A DNA stretch of 64,000 nucleotides from Nocardia salmonicida NBRC 13393 (GCF_001613085.1 NZ_BDBR01000036.1:54669-118668); one strand, 5' to 3'; numbered from the stretch's first letter, positions 16,840 through 25,496 are shown. Made by a program: numbers and translations. The notes: generated by a model not told the origin, from the letters alone.

Positions 16840-16885
16840 CAACCTATTTTTTTCGCCCTGGTGAGGTCGACTGTGCGACGGTCGA

Positions 16886-17431
16886 TCAGGGAACGAAGAC
16901 CTCGGTTGTCTGGGGAAGGTTGGGCTTGTCGGTGCGGACGGTGACCTGGACCCGACCGGGGCCGGTGTTCGCGATCACGTCCTGGACCGGGTAGGTGCTG
17001 GTCTTGTCGGCCGGGACGAAGCGGGTCACCGAGCCGGTGGCGCCGTTGTCCAGGTTCTTCCAGTCGACGACGACGTTCACATCGCAGGCCAGCAAGGTGG
17101 GCGCCCAGTTACCGAGCGGGGAGAATCCCTGCGAGAGGGTCAGCGCGATGCTGTGGGTGGCGCCGGGGGCCACGCTGGGGGAATTGAGCGGTCCGTCGAA
17201 CGCGGTGCCCGCCACGTTCAGGATGCCGACGCAGACGCCGTTGCCCAGGGTCGCCACCGGCGCGGTCCGAAGCTGGTTCATCACGCAGGAGCGTGGGCCG
17301 ACATTGGACCAGCCGAGCTGGCAGGTGTCGTCCGCCTGGGCGGTGCCGGGTGCGGCGAGACAGAGCGCGGCGCCGGCGAGCACGGTCGCCGCGGCGGAGG
17401 CAAAACTCTTTGCGAAGGTCACGTTTCGCAT
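16886..17431 (-). CDS. Secreted protein of unknown function
   Basis: A 181-residue protein with a Sec signal peptide (MRNVTFAKSFASAAATVLAG, cleavage near AQADD, residue 34). The mature part is beta-rich, contains four cysteines (about residues 37, 49, 67 and 114), probably two disulfides, and has the regular strand pattern of an Ig-like or adhesin-like domain. There are no catalytic motifs. It is alone, divergent from nothing, and lies between rsgA and glfT1 on the same strand with separate upstream space. Comparable small exported proteins are common in Nocardia; the function cannot be inferred. Confidence 0.75.
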   Translation of the reverse strand: MRNVTFAKSFASAAATVLAGAALCLAAPGTAQADDTCQLGWSNVGPRSCVMNQLRTAPVATLGNGVCVGILNVAGTAFDGPLNSPSVAPGATHSIALTLSQGFSPLGNWAPTLLACDVNVVVDWKNLDNGATGSVTRFVPADKTSTYPVQDVIANTGPGRVQVTVRTDKPNLPQTTEVFVP

Positions 17432-17486
17432 AGTAGGACCGAACCGCCGATTGTTGCCAGAGGGAACTACCCCCTAGTTTCAGGGG

Positions 17487-18581
17487 CTAGTCGGGTTTAC
17501 CGAAGTGCTCGTTGCGGCCCAGAGAGCGCAGCCGGAACCATTCCTTGAGCCCGGCCGGGTCGCGGCGGGTCACCAGGAAGAACCAGGAGAAGCGGATCCA
17601 CTCCTGCGGCAGCAGCTTGCGCATACCGGGCTGCGACATCAGGTAACCGCGATTGCGGTAGGTGAAGTAGCGCTTCACCGGGTCGTCCGGGTACTGGGTG
17701 TGCATCCGCCCGCCTAAGATCGGCTTGAACTCCTCGGCGCCGTTGGGATGCAGGTAGGCGGTTTGCAGACAGGTGCCGAAAGGCAGCCCGGAGCGAACGA
17801 GGCGGCGATGCACCTCCACCTCGTCGCCACGCACGAACAGGCGCAGGTCGGGCACACCGATCAGATCCACGGCTTTCGCCGAGATCAGCGCGCCGTTGAA
17901 CAGCGACGCGATGCCGGGCAGGAAGTCCTCGTCACCGAGCTCCGAACGCAGCCGCCGCCACACCACGCCACGGCGCAGCGGGAACGCGAGACGATCCGGT
18001 TCGTCGATATCGCAGACCACCGGCGACACCTCGACCAGGTTGTGCCTGCGCGCGCAGTCGATCAGTTTCGCGAGCACTTCGGGGCCGTCGGGGCGGCCGT
18101 CGTCGTCGGCCAGCCACACCCAGTCCGCACCTTGGGTGAGCGCGTGCAGCATGCCGAGCGCGAAACCGCCCGCGCCGCCGAGGTTGTGGCGTGAGCCCAG
18201 GTAGGTGGCCTCGATCGGCTGCTGCGCGACCAGCTCGGCCACCGCGTCCTCGTTGGCATTGTCGACAACGATCAGATGGTCGACCGGACGTGACTGCGAG
18301 GCGAGCACTTTCAGCGATTCGGCGAGCAGCTCGCGGCGCTTGTGCGTGACGACCACCGCGATGATCCGCGCGGTCGGGCCGGTGTCGGTCGTGATGTCGG
18401 CGGGTTCAGCGCCGACCGGCAGCTCCGCGTCGTCGGCCAGTACAACGGGTTGCGCGGGCTCCAGATCATCGGGCAGCACTGCGGCGGGTTCGACGGGTGC
18501 CGGAGTCGCCTCTAGTCGGTCGGTCATGCTGAACCCACCCGGCACGGCAGCCGGGGCAGCCTCGTCACGTTGACCGCTCAT
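17487..18581 (-). CDS. glfT1: Galactofuranosyltransferase GlfT1
   Basis: A 364-residue GT2 enzyme that adds the first galactofuranose residues to the rhamnose-GlcNAc linker lipid. After a low-complexity acidic head (1-70), the GT-A core has IIAVVVTHKRRELLAESL, VVDNANEDAV, YLGSRHNLGGAGGFALGMLH, WVWLADDDGRPDGPE (DDD motif) and LFVRGDEVEVHRRLVRSGLP. The C-terminus (YRNRGYLMSQPGMRKLL and RRDPAGLKEW) closely follows M. tuberculosis Rv3782 as I remember it. The ATG overlaps the wzt stop by 4 bp. An internal Met about residue 19 could be the true start. It is the last gene of the wzm-wzt-glfT1 operon. Confidence 0.92.
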   Translation of the reverse strand: MSGQRDEAAPAAVPGGFSMTDRLEATPAPVEPAAVLPDDLEPAQPVVLADDAELPVGAEPADITTDTGPTARIIAVVVTHKRRELLAESLKVLASQSRPVDHLIVVDNANEDAVAELVAQQPIEATYLGSRHNLGGAGGFALGMLHALTQGADWVWLADDDGRPDGPEVLAKLIDCARRHNLVEVSPVVCDIDEPDRLAFPLRRGVVWRRLRSELGDEDFLPGIASLFNGALISAKAVDLIGVPDLRLFVRGDEVEVHRRLVRSGLPFGTCLQTAYLHPNGAEEFKPILGGRMHTQYPDDPVKRYFTYRNRGYLMSQPGMRKLLPQEWIRFSWFFLVTRRDPAGLKEWFRLRSLGRNEHFGKPD

Positions 18582-19420
18582 ACCTGATTCTGCTCCAACT
18601 TCTTCTCGCCCGCCGCGCCGCCGGCGCCCTCGGTCTCCAGTTCGCGCAGCACCTGTGCCACGTGATTACCCGCCTCGGGCCCTTCATACGCTCGCACAAC
18701 GTCCTCGATCCCGCCCTGTTCGCGGATCTGACCGTGGTCGATCCACATCGCGGTATCGCAGAGTTGGGCGAGGAATTCGTTGGAGTGGCTGGCGAACACG
18801 AGGATGCCCGAACGCGCGACCAGCGACTGCAGCCGCGTGCGCGCCTTCTTCATGAATTCCGCGTCGACCGCGCCGATGCCCTCGTCGAGCAGCAGGATCT
18901 CGGGATCGATCGAGGTGACCACACCCATCGCCAGCCGCACCCGCATACCGGTGGAGTAGGTGCGCAGTGGCATCGACAGGTATTCGCCCAGCTCGGTGAA
19001 GTCGGCGATCTCGTCGATCTTGGCCATCATCTGCTTGCGTGTCTGGCCGAGGAAAAGGCCGCGGATGATGATGTTCTCGTAGCCGGAGATCTCCGGGTCC
19101 ATGCCGACGCCGAGGTCGAACACCGGGGCCACCCGGCCGCGGATGCGCGCACTGCCGCGCGAGGGTTCGTAGATGCCCGACAGCAGCCGCAGCAGCGTCG
19201 ACTTGCCCGCGCCGTTGTGGCCGACCAGGCCCACCCGGTCGCCTTCTTTGAGCGAGAGGTTGATGTCGCGCAGCGCCTCGACCACCACCACATCGGAGCT
19301 GTTGCGCCCGATCGCGCCGCCCGCCTTGCCGAGGAACGCCTTCTTCAGCGACCGCGACTTGGCGTCGAAGATCGGGAACTCGACCCACGCCTCATGGGTT
19401 TCGATACTCACACGGCTCAT
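18578..19420 (-). CDS. wzt: Galactan/polysaccharide ABC exporter ATPase
   Basis: A 280-residue ATPase of the Wzt/RfbE type that drives export of lipid-linked galactan across the membrane. Walker A VGHNGAGKSTLLRLL (about 67-81), signature YSTGMRVRLAMGV (about 162-174), Walker B ILLLDEGIGAVD (about 183-194) and the switch His (FASHSNEF) are all present. It lacks the extra C-terminal carbohydrate-binding domain of some O-antigen Wzt proteins. It lies 12 bp after wzm and overlaps glfT1 by 4 bp, the same order as M. tuberculosis Rv3783-Rv3781-Rv3782 components. Confidence 0.93.
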   Translation of the reverse strand: MSRVSIETHEAWVEFPIFDAKSRSLKKAFLGKAGGAIGRNSSDVVVVEALRDINLSLKEGDRVGLVGHNGAGKSTLLRLLSGIYEPSRGSARIRGRVAPVFDLGVGMDPEISGYENIIIRGLFLGQTRKQMMAKIDEIADFTELGEYLSMPLRTYSTGMRVRLAMGVVTSIDPEILLLDEGIGAVDAEFMKKARTRLQSLVARSGILVFASHSNEFLAQLCDTAMWIDHGQIREQGGIEDVVRAYEGPEAGNHVAQVLRELETEGAGGAAGEKKLEQNQV

Positions 19421-19432
19421 CGAGAACTGCTC

Positions 19433-20353
19433 CTAAACCCAGTACGGGACGCGGGCACGGTACTGCTTGAGCGCCAGGACCGCGACGGCCCAGCCGACGA
19501 CGGTGAACGCGCAGACGACCGCCCAGTGATGCCACTCCGACGGTTCGCCGAGCAGGGGAGCGCGCACGATCTCCAGGTAGTGATAGGTGGGGATGATCTC
19601 GAGGAGCTTGGCGCGTTCGCCCGCACCGCCGACCGAGTTCTCCAGCGCCTTCGTCGACCACATCACCGGGGTCAGCACGAACAGCATCAGCGTCATCGAG
19701 CCCAGGATCGGGGCGATATCGCGGTAGCGGGTGGAGAAGATGCCGAAGACGATCGTCACCCACATGGCATTGAGGAACAGCAGCAGGATCGCGGGGATCA
19801 CCAGCAGGAACGACCAATCCAGATCGCGCCAGATCGAGAACGCCACCACCAGCACCGCGTAGATCGCCGCATTGTGGATGAAGAACAGGAACTGCCGCCA
19901 CACCAGGCGATACACGTGCACGCTCAAGGCCGACGGCAACTGCTTGATCAAGCCTTCGTTGGCGATGAAAACGTCGGAACCCTCGAGGATTGCCCCGTTG
20001 ATCACGTTCCAGACGATCAAGCCCACCGTCACGTACGGCAGATATTCACTGATCGGCTGATCCAGCAGCGTCGAATACAGCAGACCCATCGCCAGCGCCT
20101 GCAAGCCGGTCGCGATGGTGATCCAGAACGGACCGAGCACCGACCGGCGATACCGCTGCTTGATGTCCTGCCAGCCCAGCGAGAGCCATAGCTCCCGCTG
20201 ATGGAAGCCCTCCCGCATGTCTTTGAACGCACGCCCGAAGGTCTGCGAATCCGACACCATCGGCGTCTTCACCAGCAGTGGCGCGTCGGCGGTGTGCTCG
20301 GCAGCGGCGGCTTCGGCCAGCTCTGCCTCGGTGGGGGTGTCTTGGGAATGCAC
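19433..20353 (-). CDS. wzm: Galactan/polysaccharide ABC exporter permease
   Basis: A roughly 306-residue permease of the ABC-2/Wzm class. A cytoplasmic head (about 1-75) contains the amphipathic RELWLSLGWQDIKQRYRRS gate helix. Six helices follow, with the conserved PFWITIATGLQALAMGLLYS and STRYRDIAPIL loop between helices 3 and 4, ending in QYRARVPYWV. The reading frame is open to 20521, but upstream codons run into the palindromic repeat at 20464. The GTG at 20353, preceded by GAAGAGAG, is the preferred start, with GTG 20374 as alternative. It is the first gene of the wzm-wzt-glfT1 operon. Confidence 0.9.
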   Translation of the reverse strand: MHSQDTPTEAELAEAAAAEHTADAPLLVKTPMVSDSQTFGRAFKDMREGFHQRELWLSLGWQDIKQRYRRSVLGPFWITIATGLQALAMGLLYSTLLDQPISEYLPYVTVGLIVWNVINGAILEGSDVFIANEGLIKQLPSALSVHVYRLVWRQFLFFIHNAAIYAVLVVAFSIWRDLDWSFLLVIPAILLLFLNAMWVTIVFGIFSTRYRDIAPILGSMTLMLFVLTPVMWSTKALENSVGGAGERAKLLEIIPTYHYLEIVRAPLLGEPSEWHHWAVVCAFTVVGWAVAVLALKQYRARVPYWV

Positions 20354-20463
20354 GGGGCTCTCTTCGGTACGCACGTCACTGCGATCGGAGACCGAATCAG
20401 GACGAGCGGCAGCGGCGGGCACGGTCCCCGACCTTACAGGGTTGTTTTCCGGCTGGCGCCGGG

Positions 20464-20557
20464 TGTTCGCGGCCCCGGGGGGCCTCGATCTTCCCTCCCT
20501 CCGGGTACTCCTTCGTCGCACCCTCCACTCAGTCCAGATCGAGGCGGGCCGCGAACA
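20464..20557. repeat. Dispersed ~94-bp palindrome, copy B
   Basis: Outer arms TGTTCGCGGCCC (20464-20475) and GGGCCGCGAACA (20546-20557) are perfect complements. The inner arms GCCTCGATCT (20482-20491) and AGATCGAGGC (20536-20545) are also perfect. The loop contains CTCCTTCGTCGC, as in copy A. It lies between wzm and bpa. Confidence 0.8.
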
Positions 20558-20572
20558 AGAGACTCGGGGGGT

Positions 20573-21151
20573 TTACAGGTACTGACCGCCGCCCACATGG
20601 CCGCCTGCCTTGACGTCCGCCGCGTGCATCCCGGGCGGCAGCGCGCCCTGGCGCATCTGCTCCAACTGGGCGCGAGCGGCCATCTGCTGGGCGAACAGCG
20701 CGGTCTGGATGCCGTGGAACAGGCCCTCCAACCAGCCGACGAGCTGAGCCTGGGCGATGCGCAGTTCCGCGTCCGACGGCACCGAGTCGTCGGTGAAGGG
20801 GAGGGTGAGGCGTTCGAGTTCCTCGCGGAGTTCCGGAGCGAGACCCTGTTCGAGTTCGCGGACCGAGGACTTGTGGATCTCCTTGAGGCGCGAGCGGCTG
20901 GCGTCGTCGAGCGGTGCGGCGCGAACCTCTTCGAGAAGCTGCTTGATCATCGTGCCGATGCGCATCACCTTGGCCGGCTGCTCGACCATGTCGGTCAGCG
21001 ACTCGGCCGACTCGCTCGCGGCCTTCTCGTCGTCGGGCACGACCTGTGCGGTGAACGCGGACGCGTTGTCGGCGTCGGCGGGCACGGTCAGTGGACGGCC
21101 GTCGGGACCGATCACGACGATGGATTCGGGGACATCCTCCGAGTGCGTCAT
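20573..21151 (-). CDS. bpa: Bacterial proteasome activator
   Basis: A 192-residue protein of the Bpa/PafE family, an ATP-independent ring that docks on the 20S proteasome and feeds it unfolded proteins. Residues 50-170 form the four-helix bundle (PAKVMRIGTMIKQLLEEVRA, then ELRIAQAQLVGWLEGLFHGI). The C-terminus ends in GGQYL, the motif that inserts into the proteasome alpha ring. M. tuberculosis Rv3780 sits beside wzt in the same way. It is transcribed toward the wzm operon but separated from it by repeat copy B. The presence of Bpa implies the organism has a proteasome. Confidence 0.95.
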   Translation of the reverse strand: MTHSEDVPESIVVIGPDGRPLTVPADADNASAFTAQVVPDDEKAASESAESLTDMVEQPAKVMRIGTMIKQLLEEVRAAPLDDASRSRLKEIHKSSVRELEQGLAPELREELERLTLPFTDDSVPSDAELRIAQAQLVGWLEGLFHGIQTALFAQQMAARAQLEQMRQGALPPGMHAADVKAGGHVGGGQYL

Positions 21152-21237
21152 ATCCCCATCATTGCGCGTGCGCCGGCTTCGCGCTAAAACCCCTACGCGG
21201 TTACACCGGGAGGCCCCCTGCCCTTAAAGTGGCCACC

Positions 21238-22440
21238 ATGACTTATGACGTCGCGAGGGTTCGGGGCCTGATACCGTCCCTGGGCGACGGCTGGATCCAT
21301 CTGGACCCGCAGGCGGGAATGCTGGTTCCCGATTCGGTATCTCGCGCCGTCTCAACGGGTTTCCGTACCTCCTCGTTTTCCCATATCGGCCGCCATGGTG
21401 CGGCATCGCGCAGCGGCGCGATTCTCGACGCCGCCAGGGAAGCGGTCGCCGATCTGGTCGGCGGAGATCCGGCCGGCGTCGTGCTCGGCCCCGATCGTGC
21501 GGTACTGCTGGCCTGGTTGGCCGAATCACTGAGCTCACGCCTAGGCCTCGGCACCGGCATCGTGCTCTCCCGCTTGGACGACGAGGCCAACGTCGCCCCG
21601 TGGCTGCGCATCGCCAACCGGTACGGCGCGCATGTGCGCTGGGCCGAAGTGGAGATCGAGACCTGTGAGATGCCGTCGTGGCAGTTCGAGGAGCTGATCG
21701 GCCCCACCGCGCGCCTGGTCGCGCTCACCGCCGCATCGCCGATCGTGGGTTCGGCGCCCGGCGTCCGGGTGGCGGCGGATCGGGTGCACGACGTGGGCGG
21801 ACTGCTGGTGGCCGACGCGTTCGGCGCCGCGCCCTACGCGCTGATCGACATCGACGACCTCAATGCCGACGTGGTCGCGCTGAGCGCACCGTCGTGGGGC
21901 GGGCCGCAGGTGGGCGCGCTGGTTTTCCGCGACCCCGCGTTCCTCGACCGCATCCCCTCGATGTCGCTCAACCCCTATGCCAAGGGTGCTGAACGCCTCG
22001 AGGTCGGCGGACACCAATACGCCCTGCTGGCCGGGCTCACCGAATCGATCGACTTCCTCGCCGGACTCGACGAACGCGCCACCGGCACCCGCCGCGAACG
22101 CCTCGAGATGTCGATCACCTCGCTGCAGGACTATCACGACCAGCTCTTCGACCACCTCATGCAGGTACTGGAGAAGGTCGACAACCTCACCGTGATCGGC
22201 CGCGCCTCCACCCGCATCCCGACGGTCAGTTTCACGATGGCCGGGATGCAGGCGGAGAAGGTGGCGGCCAAGCTGGCCGATGCCAGGATCGGCACGGTCA
22301 GCGGGGTACACGGCGGGAGTCGACTGCTCGACGCGCTCGGCGTGAACGATGAGGGCGGTGCGGTGACGATCGGTCTGGCGCCCTATACGACCCGCCACGA
22401 GATCGACCAGCTCGGTCGCGCCCTCAGCGCCCTCGAATAA
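21238..22440 (+). CDS. Class V aminotransferase-fold (cysteine desulfurase-like) protein lacking the PLP lysine
   Basis: A 400-residue protein with the fold-type I layout of cysteine desulfurases: VLGPDRAVLLAWLAESL, SRLDDEANVAPWLR, HDVGGLLVADAFGAAPYALI with the PLP Asp (residue 193), and a C-terminal domain ending near the GGAVTIGLAPY strand. The loop that normally reads SGHKxxGP is SAPSWGGP (216-223), so the Schiff-base lysine position is serine (219). The M. tuberculosis relative Rv3778c, as I remember it, also lacks it. Enzymatic activity of the usual type is therefore doubtful. The ATG at 21238 is chosen to match the TYDVARVRGL start; it is divergent from bpa. Confidence 0.85.
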   Translation: MTYDVARVRGLIPSLGDGWIHLDPQAGMLVPDSVSRAVSTGFRTSSFSHIGRHGAASRSGAILDAAREAVADLVGGDPAGVVLGPDRAVLLAWLAESLSSRLGLGTGIVLSRLDDEANVAPWLRIANRYGAHVRWAEVEIETCEMPSWQFEELIGPTARLVALTAASPIVGSAPGVRVAADRVHDVGGLLVADAFGAAPYALIDIDDLNADVVALSAPSWGGPQVGALVFRDPAFLDRIPSMSLNPYAKGAERLEVGGHQYALLAGLTESIDFLAGLDERATGTRRERLEMSITSLQDYHDQLFDHLMQVLEKVDNLTVIGRASTRIPTVSFTMAGMQAEKVAAKLADARIGTVSGVHGGSRLLDALGVNDEGGAVTIGLAPYTTRHEIDQLGRALSALE

Positions 22441-22469
22441 CCCGCGCGTCCGTGCGCTCGGCGTGGCTC

Positions 22470-23453
22470 TCAGTCACCAACGCGCAGGATCACCTTGCCG
22501 AAGGTCTGTGAGTCGTCGAGCATCTCGTGCGCGCGGGCGGCTTCGGTGACCGGCAGTTCGGTGGAGATCACCGGAACGATCTCGCCCGCCACCACCTGCG
22601 GCCACAGCTGGGCGCGGACCGCCGCGATGATCTCGGCCTTGCTGCCTGGACCCACACGCGGGCGGCTGCGCACATTCGTCGCGTGCACCGAGCCCCACTT
22701 GCGCAGTAGCGTCGCGACATTCAGCTCGCCGGTGGTGCCGCCCTGCATGCCGATCACCACCAGCTGTCCGTGCGGGGCCAACGCTTCCACATTGCGTTGC
22801 AGATAGACCGCACCCATGTTGTCGAGGATCACGTCGGCGCCGCCCTGTTCCGCGACCACCGCGACGAAGTCCTCGGTCCGATAATTGATCAAGATCTCCG
22901 CCCCCAGTTCGGCGCACTTGGCCAGCTTCTCGGCCGACCCGGCCGTCACCGCCACCCGGGCCCCGAGCCCTCGCAACACCTGGATCGCGTGTGTCCCGAT
23001 CCCGCCGCCGCCACCGTGAATCAACACCAGCTGCCCCGACCGCACGCCCGCCGTCATCACCAGATTCGACCAGACCGTCGCCGCCACCTCCGGCAACCCC
23101 GCGGCCGCGATCGCGTCCATCCCGTCCGGAATCGGCAACAGCTGCGTCACCGGCACCGCCACCAACTGCGCGTACCCACCTCCCGCCAGCAACGCGCACA
23201 CCCGATCCCCGACCTGCCAGTCCGCGACCCCCGCCCCCAACTTCACAATCGTCCCCGAACACTCCAGCCCGAGTATCGAACTGGCGTCGGCAGGCGGCGG
23301 ATAGAACCCCCTGCGCTGCATCACATCCGCCCGATTGACCCCCGCCGCGGCAACTTCCACCAATACCTCACCGGGCCCCGGCTCCGGATCGACCGCCACG
23401 GTCCACTCCATGACTTCCGGCCCGCCGAACCCGTTCAGTTGAATCGCATACAT
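22470..23453 (-). CDS. NADPH:quinone oxidoreductase (zinc-independent MDR family)
   Basis: A 327-residue medium-chain dehydrogenase/reductase. The catalytic domain has GEVLVEVAAAGVNRADVMQRRGFYPPP (no zinc ligands, typical of QOR), the cofactor domain has LIHGGGGGIGTHAIQVLRGLGA (Rossmann, about 147-168), and YRTEDFVAVV follows. The HGQLVVIGMQGG loop completes the family pattern. The activity is likely one- or two-electron reduction of quinones using NADPH. The ATG at 23453 is preferred over an upstream in-frame start because it begins directly at MYAIQLNGFG. It is convergent with the cysteine-desulfurase-like gene; M. tuberculosis Rv3777 holds the same position. Confidence 0.92.
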   Translation of the reverse strand: MYAIQLNGFGGPEVMEWTVAVDPEPGPGEVLVEVAAAGVNRADVMQRRGFYPPPADASSILGLECSGTIVKLGAGVADWQVGDRVCALLAGGGYAQLVAVPVTQLLPIPDGMDAIAAAGLPEVAATVWSNLVMTAGVRSGQLVLIHGGGGGIGTHAIQVLRGLGARVAVTAGSAEKLAKCAELGAEILINYRTEDFVAVVAEQGGADVILDNMGAVYLQRNVEALAPHGQLVVIGMQGGTTGELNVATLLRKWGSVHATNVRSRPRVGPGSKAEIIAAVRAQLWPQVVAGEIVPVISTELPVTEAARAHEMLDDSQTFGKVILRVGD

Positions 23454-23537
23454 GGGGTGCAATCCTGCCCCCGCCGACGTCACGGAACCAGAACCCACGC
23501 CGCCTCTGATCTCCCGATCAGCTACGATCCAGGGCAG

Positions 23538-23625
23538 GGAGACGTGGCAGAGCGGCCGAATGCACTCGCCTTGAAAGCGAGCATGGGTAAAACCATCGGG
23601 GGTTCAAATCCCTCCGTCTCCGCCA
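23538..23625 (+). tRNA. tRNA-Ser(UGA)
   Basis: Acceptor arms GGAGACG (23538-23544) and CGTCTCC (23615-23621) pair. Anticodon stem CTCGC/GCGAG encloses loop CTTGAAA with anticodon TGA at 23572-23574. A long variable arm (class II) and a T-loop GGTTCAAATC follow. CCA is encoded. Confidence 0.97.
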
Positions 23626-23696
23626 AAGACCGCAGGTCAGCCAGCGGACTTGCGGCGCGTCACGGTTTGTCGTACACCGACCGAGAGCTGCCGCCG

Positions 23697-24365
23697 ATGC
23701 CGACGCCCGCCTGTCCCGCCGCGGTTCGCCCCGATGTCGAGACGCTGTGGCAGTACAACCAACTCAACCATGACATCCGACCGACCGACGTCGGCATCGG
23801 TCTCGGTAGCCATGATCCAGGCGTTGCCACCCACACCGCACAGCTCTTTCAGGCCGGCATGTTCCCACTCATCGTGTTCACCGGCGCGAACGCCCCGACA
23901 ACAGTCGAACGATTCCCACTGGGCGAAGCCGTGCACTACAGGGAACATGCCATCGAGCGAGGAGTGCCCTCCGAAGCAATCCTTCTCGAACGAAAAGCCG
24001 AGAACACCAGCGAGAACATCGATTTCACACGCGCCGTGCTCGCGGATCACGGACTGGCCGACTCGATCCGAACCGCCACCCTCATATCGAGGCCGTACCA
24101 GCAGCGACGTAGCTACGCCATATTTCGCAAACACTGGCCGGAGGTCGAGGTCATCTGCTCGTCCCTCCCGCTCGAACTCGACGACTACATTGCCGCTATC
24201 GGCCACGTCGATCGAGTCATCGACATGCTGGTCGGCGACACCCAGCGCATCTGGCTGTACCCCGAGCGCGGTTGGGCTATCGAGCAAGATGTTCCAACTG
24301 CGGTCAAGGACGCCTACAACCGACTCGTCAACGCCGGGTACACATCTCGACTGCTCCCCACTTGA
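23697..24365 (+). CDS. YdcF/SanA-type DUF218 protein
   Basis: A 222-residue protein of the DUF218 family (YdcF, ElyC, SanA). Seen: the opening VGIGLGSHDPGVATHTAQLF strand-turn-helix (about 34-53), IVFTGANAP (about 60-68), the conserved acidic VPSEAILLERKAENTSENIDF (about 90-110) and TLISRPYQQRRSYAIF (about 128-143). There is no signal peptide or membrane helix, so it is cytoplasmic, like YdcF. Family members bind adenosylmethionine or act in envelope processes; the role is unclear. It starts 71 bp after tRNA-Ser(UGA), probably as an independent gene. Confidence 0.8.
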   Translation: MPTPACPAAVRPDVETLWQYNQLNHDIRPTDVGIGLGSHDPGVATHTAQLFQAGMFPLIVFTGANAPTTVERFPLGEAVHYREHAIERGVPSEAILLERKAENTSENIDFTRAVLADHGLADSIRTATLISRPYQQRRSYAIFRKHWPEVEVICSSLPLELDDYIAAIGHVDRVIDMLVGDTQRIWLYPERGWAIEQDVPTAVKDAYNRLVNAGYTSRLLPT

Positions 24366-24674
24366 CCTACTGGATCTGTCAGAAGCACCACGCGGTCGGC
24401 TGACGGGTCGAACCCGAGCAAGGGGTACCCGCCACGATCCGCTCGAGCGCGCTGGCTTCGTCATGTCCGCATCTGCACCGGTGGTCATCGACACCTTCAA
24501 AACCGTTGTCCTGCAATCGTGAAGGTGCCGCGATCTTCCCACGCCGCGTAGGCGCAATCGCGGCACTCGTCGAGGTGGCGGAAATAGTGATCAGGTGGGT
24601 GGCAGATGTGGTGGTCGGCCCCATCGCCCGAGGCCGGATCGCATCCGCTGAGAGTCCGGTAGATAATCGAACGT
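24366..24674. other. 309-bp gap without a gene
   Basis: No reading frame with a ribosome site or family resemblance, and no strong hairpin. I see nothing assignable here. Confidence 0.5.
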
Positions 24675-24893
24675 ATGTGCGAATCGAGCCGGCTCTATCT
24701 GCGCAATGGGCGCTGGACTGAACCGACTCCCCGCTACTGTCCGAACGGTCACCGGCTCGGCCCCGGTCAGGTACTCATCGGTGCGGTGCCCTGTATTCGG
24801 ATCGGTGGTCACCATCGAACGCACACGTGCCGGGCCTGCCTCACGACGACCTACACCCCGCCACTGCACGCCGACTGTGATCACTACTCGTAG
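24675..24893 (+). CDS. Small zinc-ribbon-like protein
   Basis: A 72-residue protein with CPNGH (about 22-26), GHHRTHTCRAC (about 45-55), and a later cysteine-histidine pair near the C-terminus. The arrangement C-x3-H ... C-x2-C ... C suggests one treble-clef or ribbon zinc site. Proteins with the CPNGHxLGPGxVLVG opening are recurrent small unknowns in Nocardia and Mycobacterium. The role is unknown. It is flanked by a gene-poor stretch and a truncated HxlR gene, with no obvious operon. Confidence 0.6.
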   Translation: MCESSRLYLRNGRWTEPTPRYCPNGHRLGPGQVLIGAVPCIRIGGHHRTHTCRACLTTTYTPPLHADCDHYS

Positions 24894-24925
24894 CGATAAC
24901 CACTCCCGAAGGTGCCACGCAGCGG

Positions 24926-25060
24926 TCACAACCCGCGCATACGACCCTCCAACAGACCATGGAGCTTGTCGGCTACCTCGTGACCCATCGGTGTCAGCGC
25001 GTAGGAAACCCGTGGCGGCACAGTGTGTTCGACTGTGCGCTCGGTCAGGCCGTATTCGGT
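24926..25060 (-). pseudogene. HxlR-family regulator, C-terminal remnant
   Basis: The minus strand encodes the last 44 or so residues of an HxlR winged-helix regulator (EYGLTERTVEHTVPPRVSYA, then LTPMGHEVADKLHGLLEGR and a stop at 24926-24928). About 30 bp upstream a short start-like frame begins but is out of frame with the remnant and stops. The DNA-binding half of the gene (roughly 60-90 codons) is missing, so the gene is dead. It is divergent from an equally truncated oxidoreductase, which suggests one deletion or two linked ones. Confidence 0.65.
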
Positions 25061-25100
25061 GTCTGCTCGCTGTCCGGGACTCCTACCGTCATGTCATGAG

Positions 25101-25133
25101 CTTACTTGTGGGTATGTCCTTTCCAGAAGTAAG
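25101..25133. promoter_or_regulatory. Inverted repeat, relict HxlR operator
   Basis: CTTACTT (25101-25107) and AAGTAAG (25127-25133) are perfect 7-bp arms 19 bp apart between the two divergent gene remnants, the place and type of sequence expected for an HxlR operator. Confidence 0.45.
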
Positions 25134-25154
25134 TGCCCTTCGTACGGTTTGCCC

Positions 25155-25496
25155 ATGGCGGATATCGCGGCGGTCGCCGTGCGTGCCCTGACCGCCGATG
25201 GGCACGCCGGGGCGAAGTACGTCTTGACCGGCCCGGCCCCGCTGAGCCGGATCGACCAGGTCGAAGCCATCGGCGCCGCACTCGGACGCATGCTGGTCTG
25301 GGAGGAGATCAGCCCCGAAGCGGCGGTGGCGCACACGGGTTGGCTCCCACCCGGCATCGCCCGCGTAGTGCTGAACGGGCTCGCCGGGTACGTCGACACA
25401 CCGGGCACCGCGACCACAACGGTGCACGATGTCACCGGATCGCAGGCCCGCGACTACCGCCGGTGGGCAGCCGACCACGTCACAGATTTCCGCTGA
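25155..25496 (+). pseudogene. NmrA/NAD(P)H-binding oxidoreductase, C-terminal fragment
   Basis: A 113-residue open frame that begins at MADIAAVAVRALTADGHAGA, which in intact NmrA-like NAD(P)-binding proteins lies roughly two thirds of the way through. LTGPAPLSRIDQVEAIGAAL and the SPEAAVAHTG segment continue the C-terminal half. The whole Rossmann N-terminus, including the GxxGxxG cofactor loop, is missing although promoter-like DNA remains upstream. It is probably non-functional, or at most a small binding domain. Together with the HxlR remnant it marks an HxlR-controlled oxidoreductase locus that has collapsed. Confidence 0.65.

Noticed and set aside
16704..16994. A plus-strand frame crossing the hairpin at 16814-16839
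   Set aside because: It has no ribosome site, runs through a terminator and into the antisense of the secreted-protein gene.
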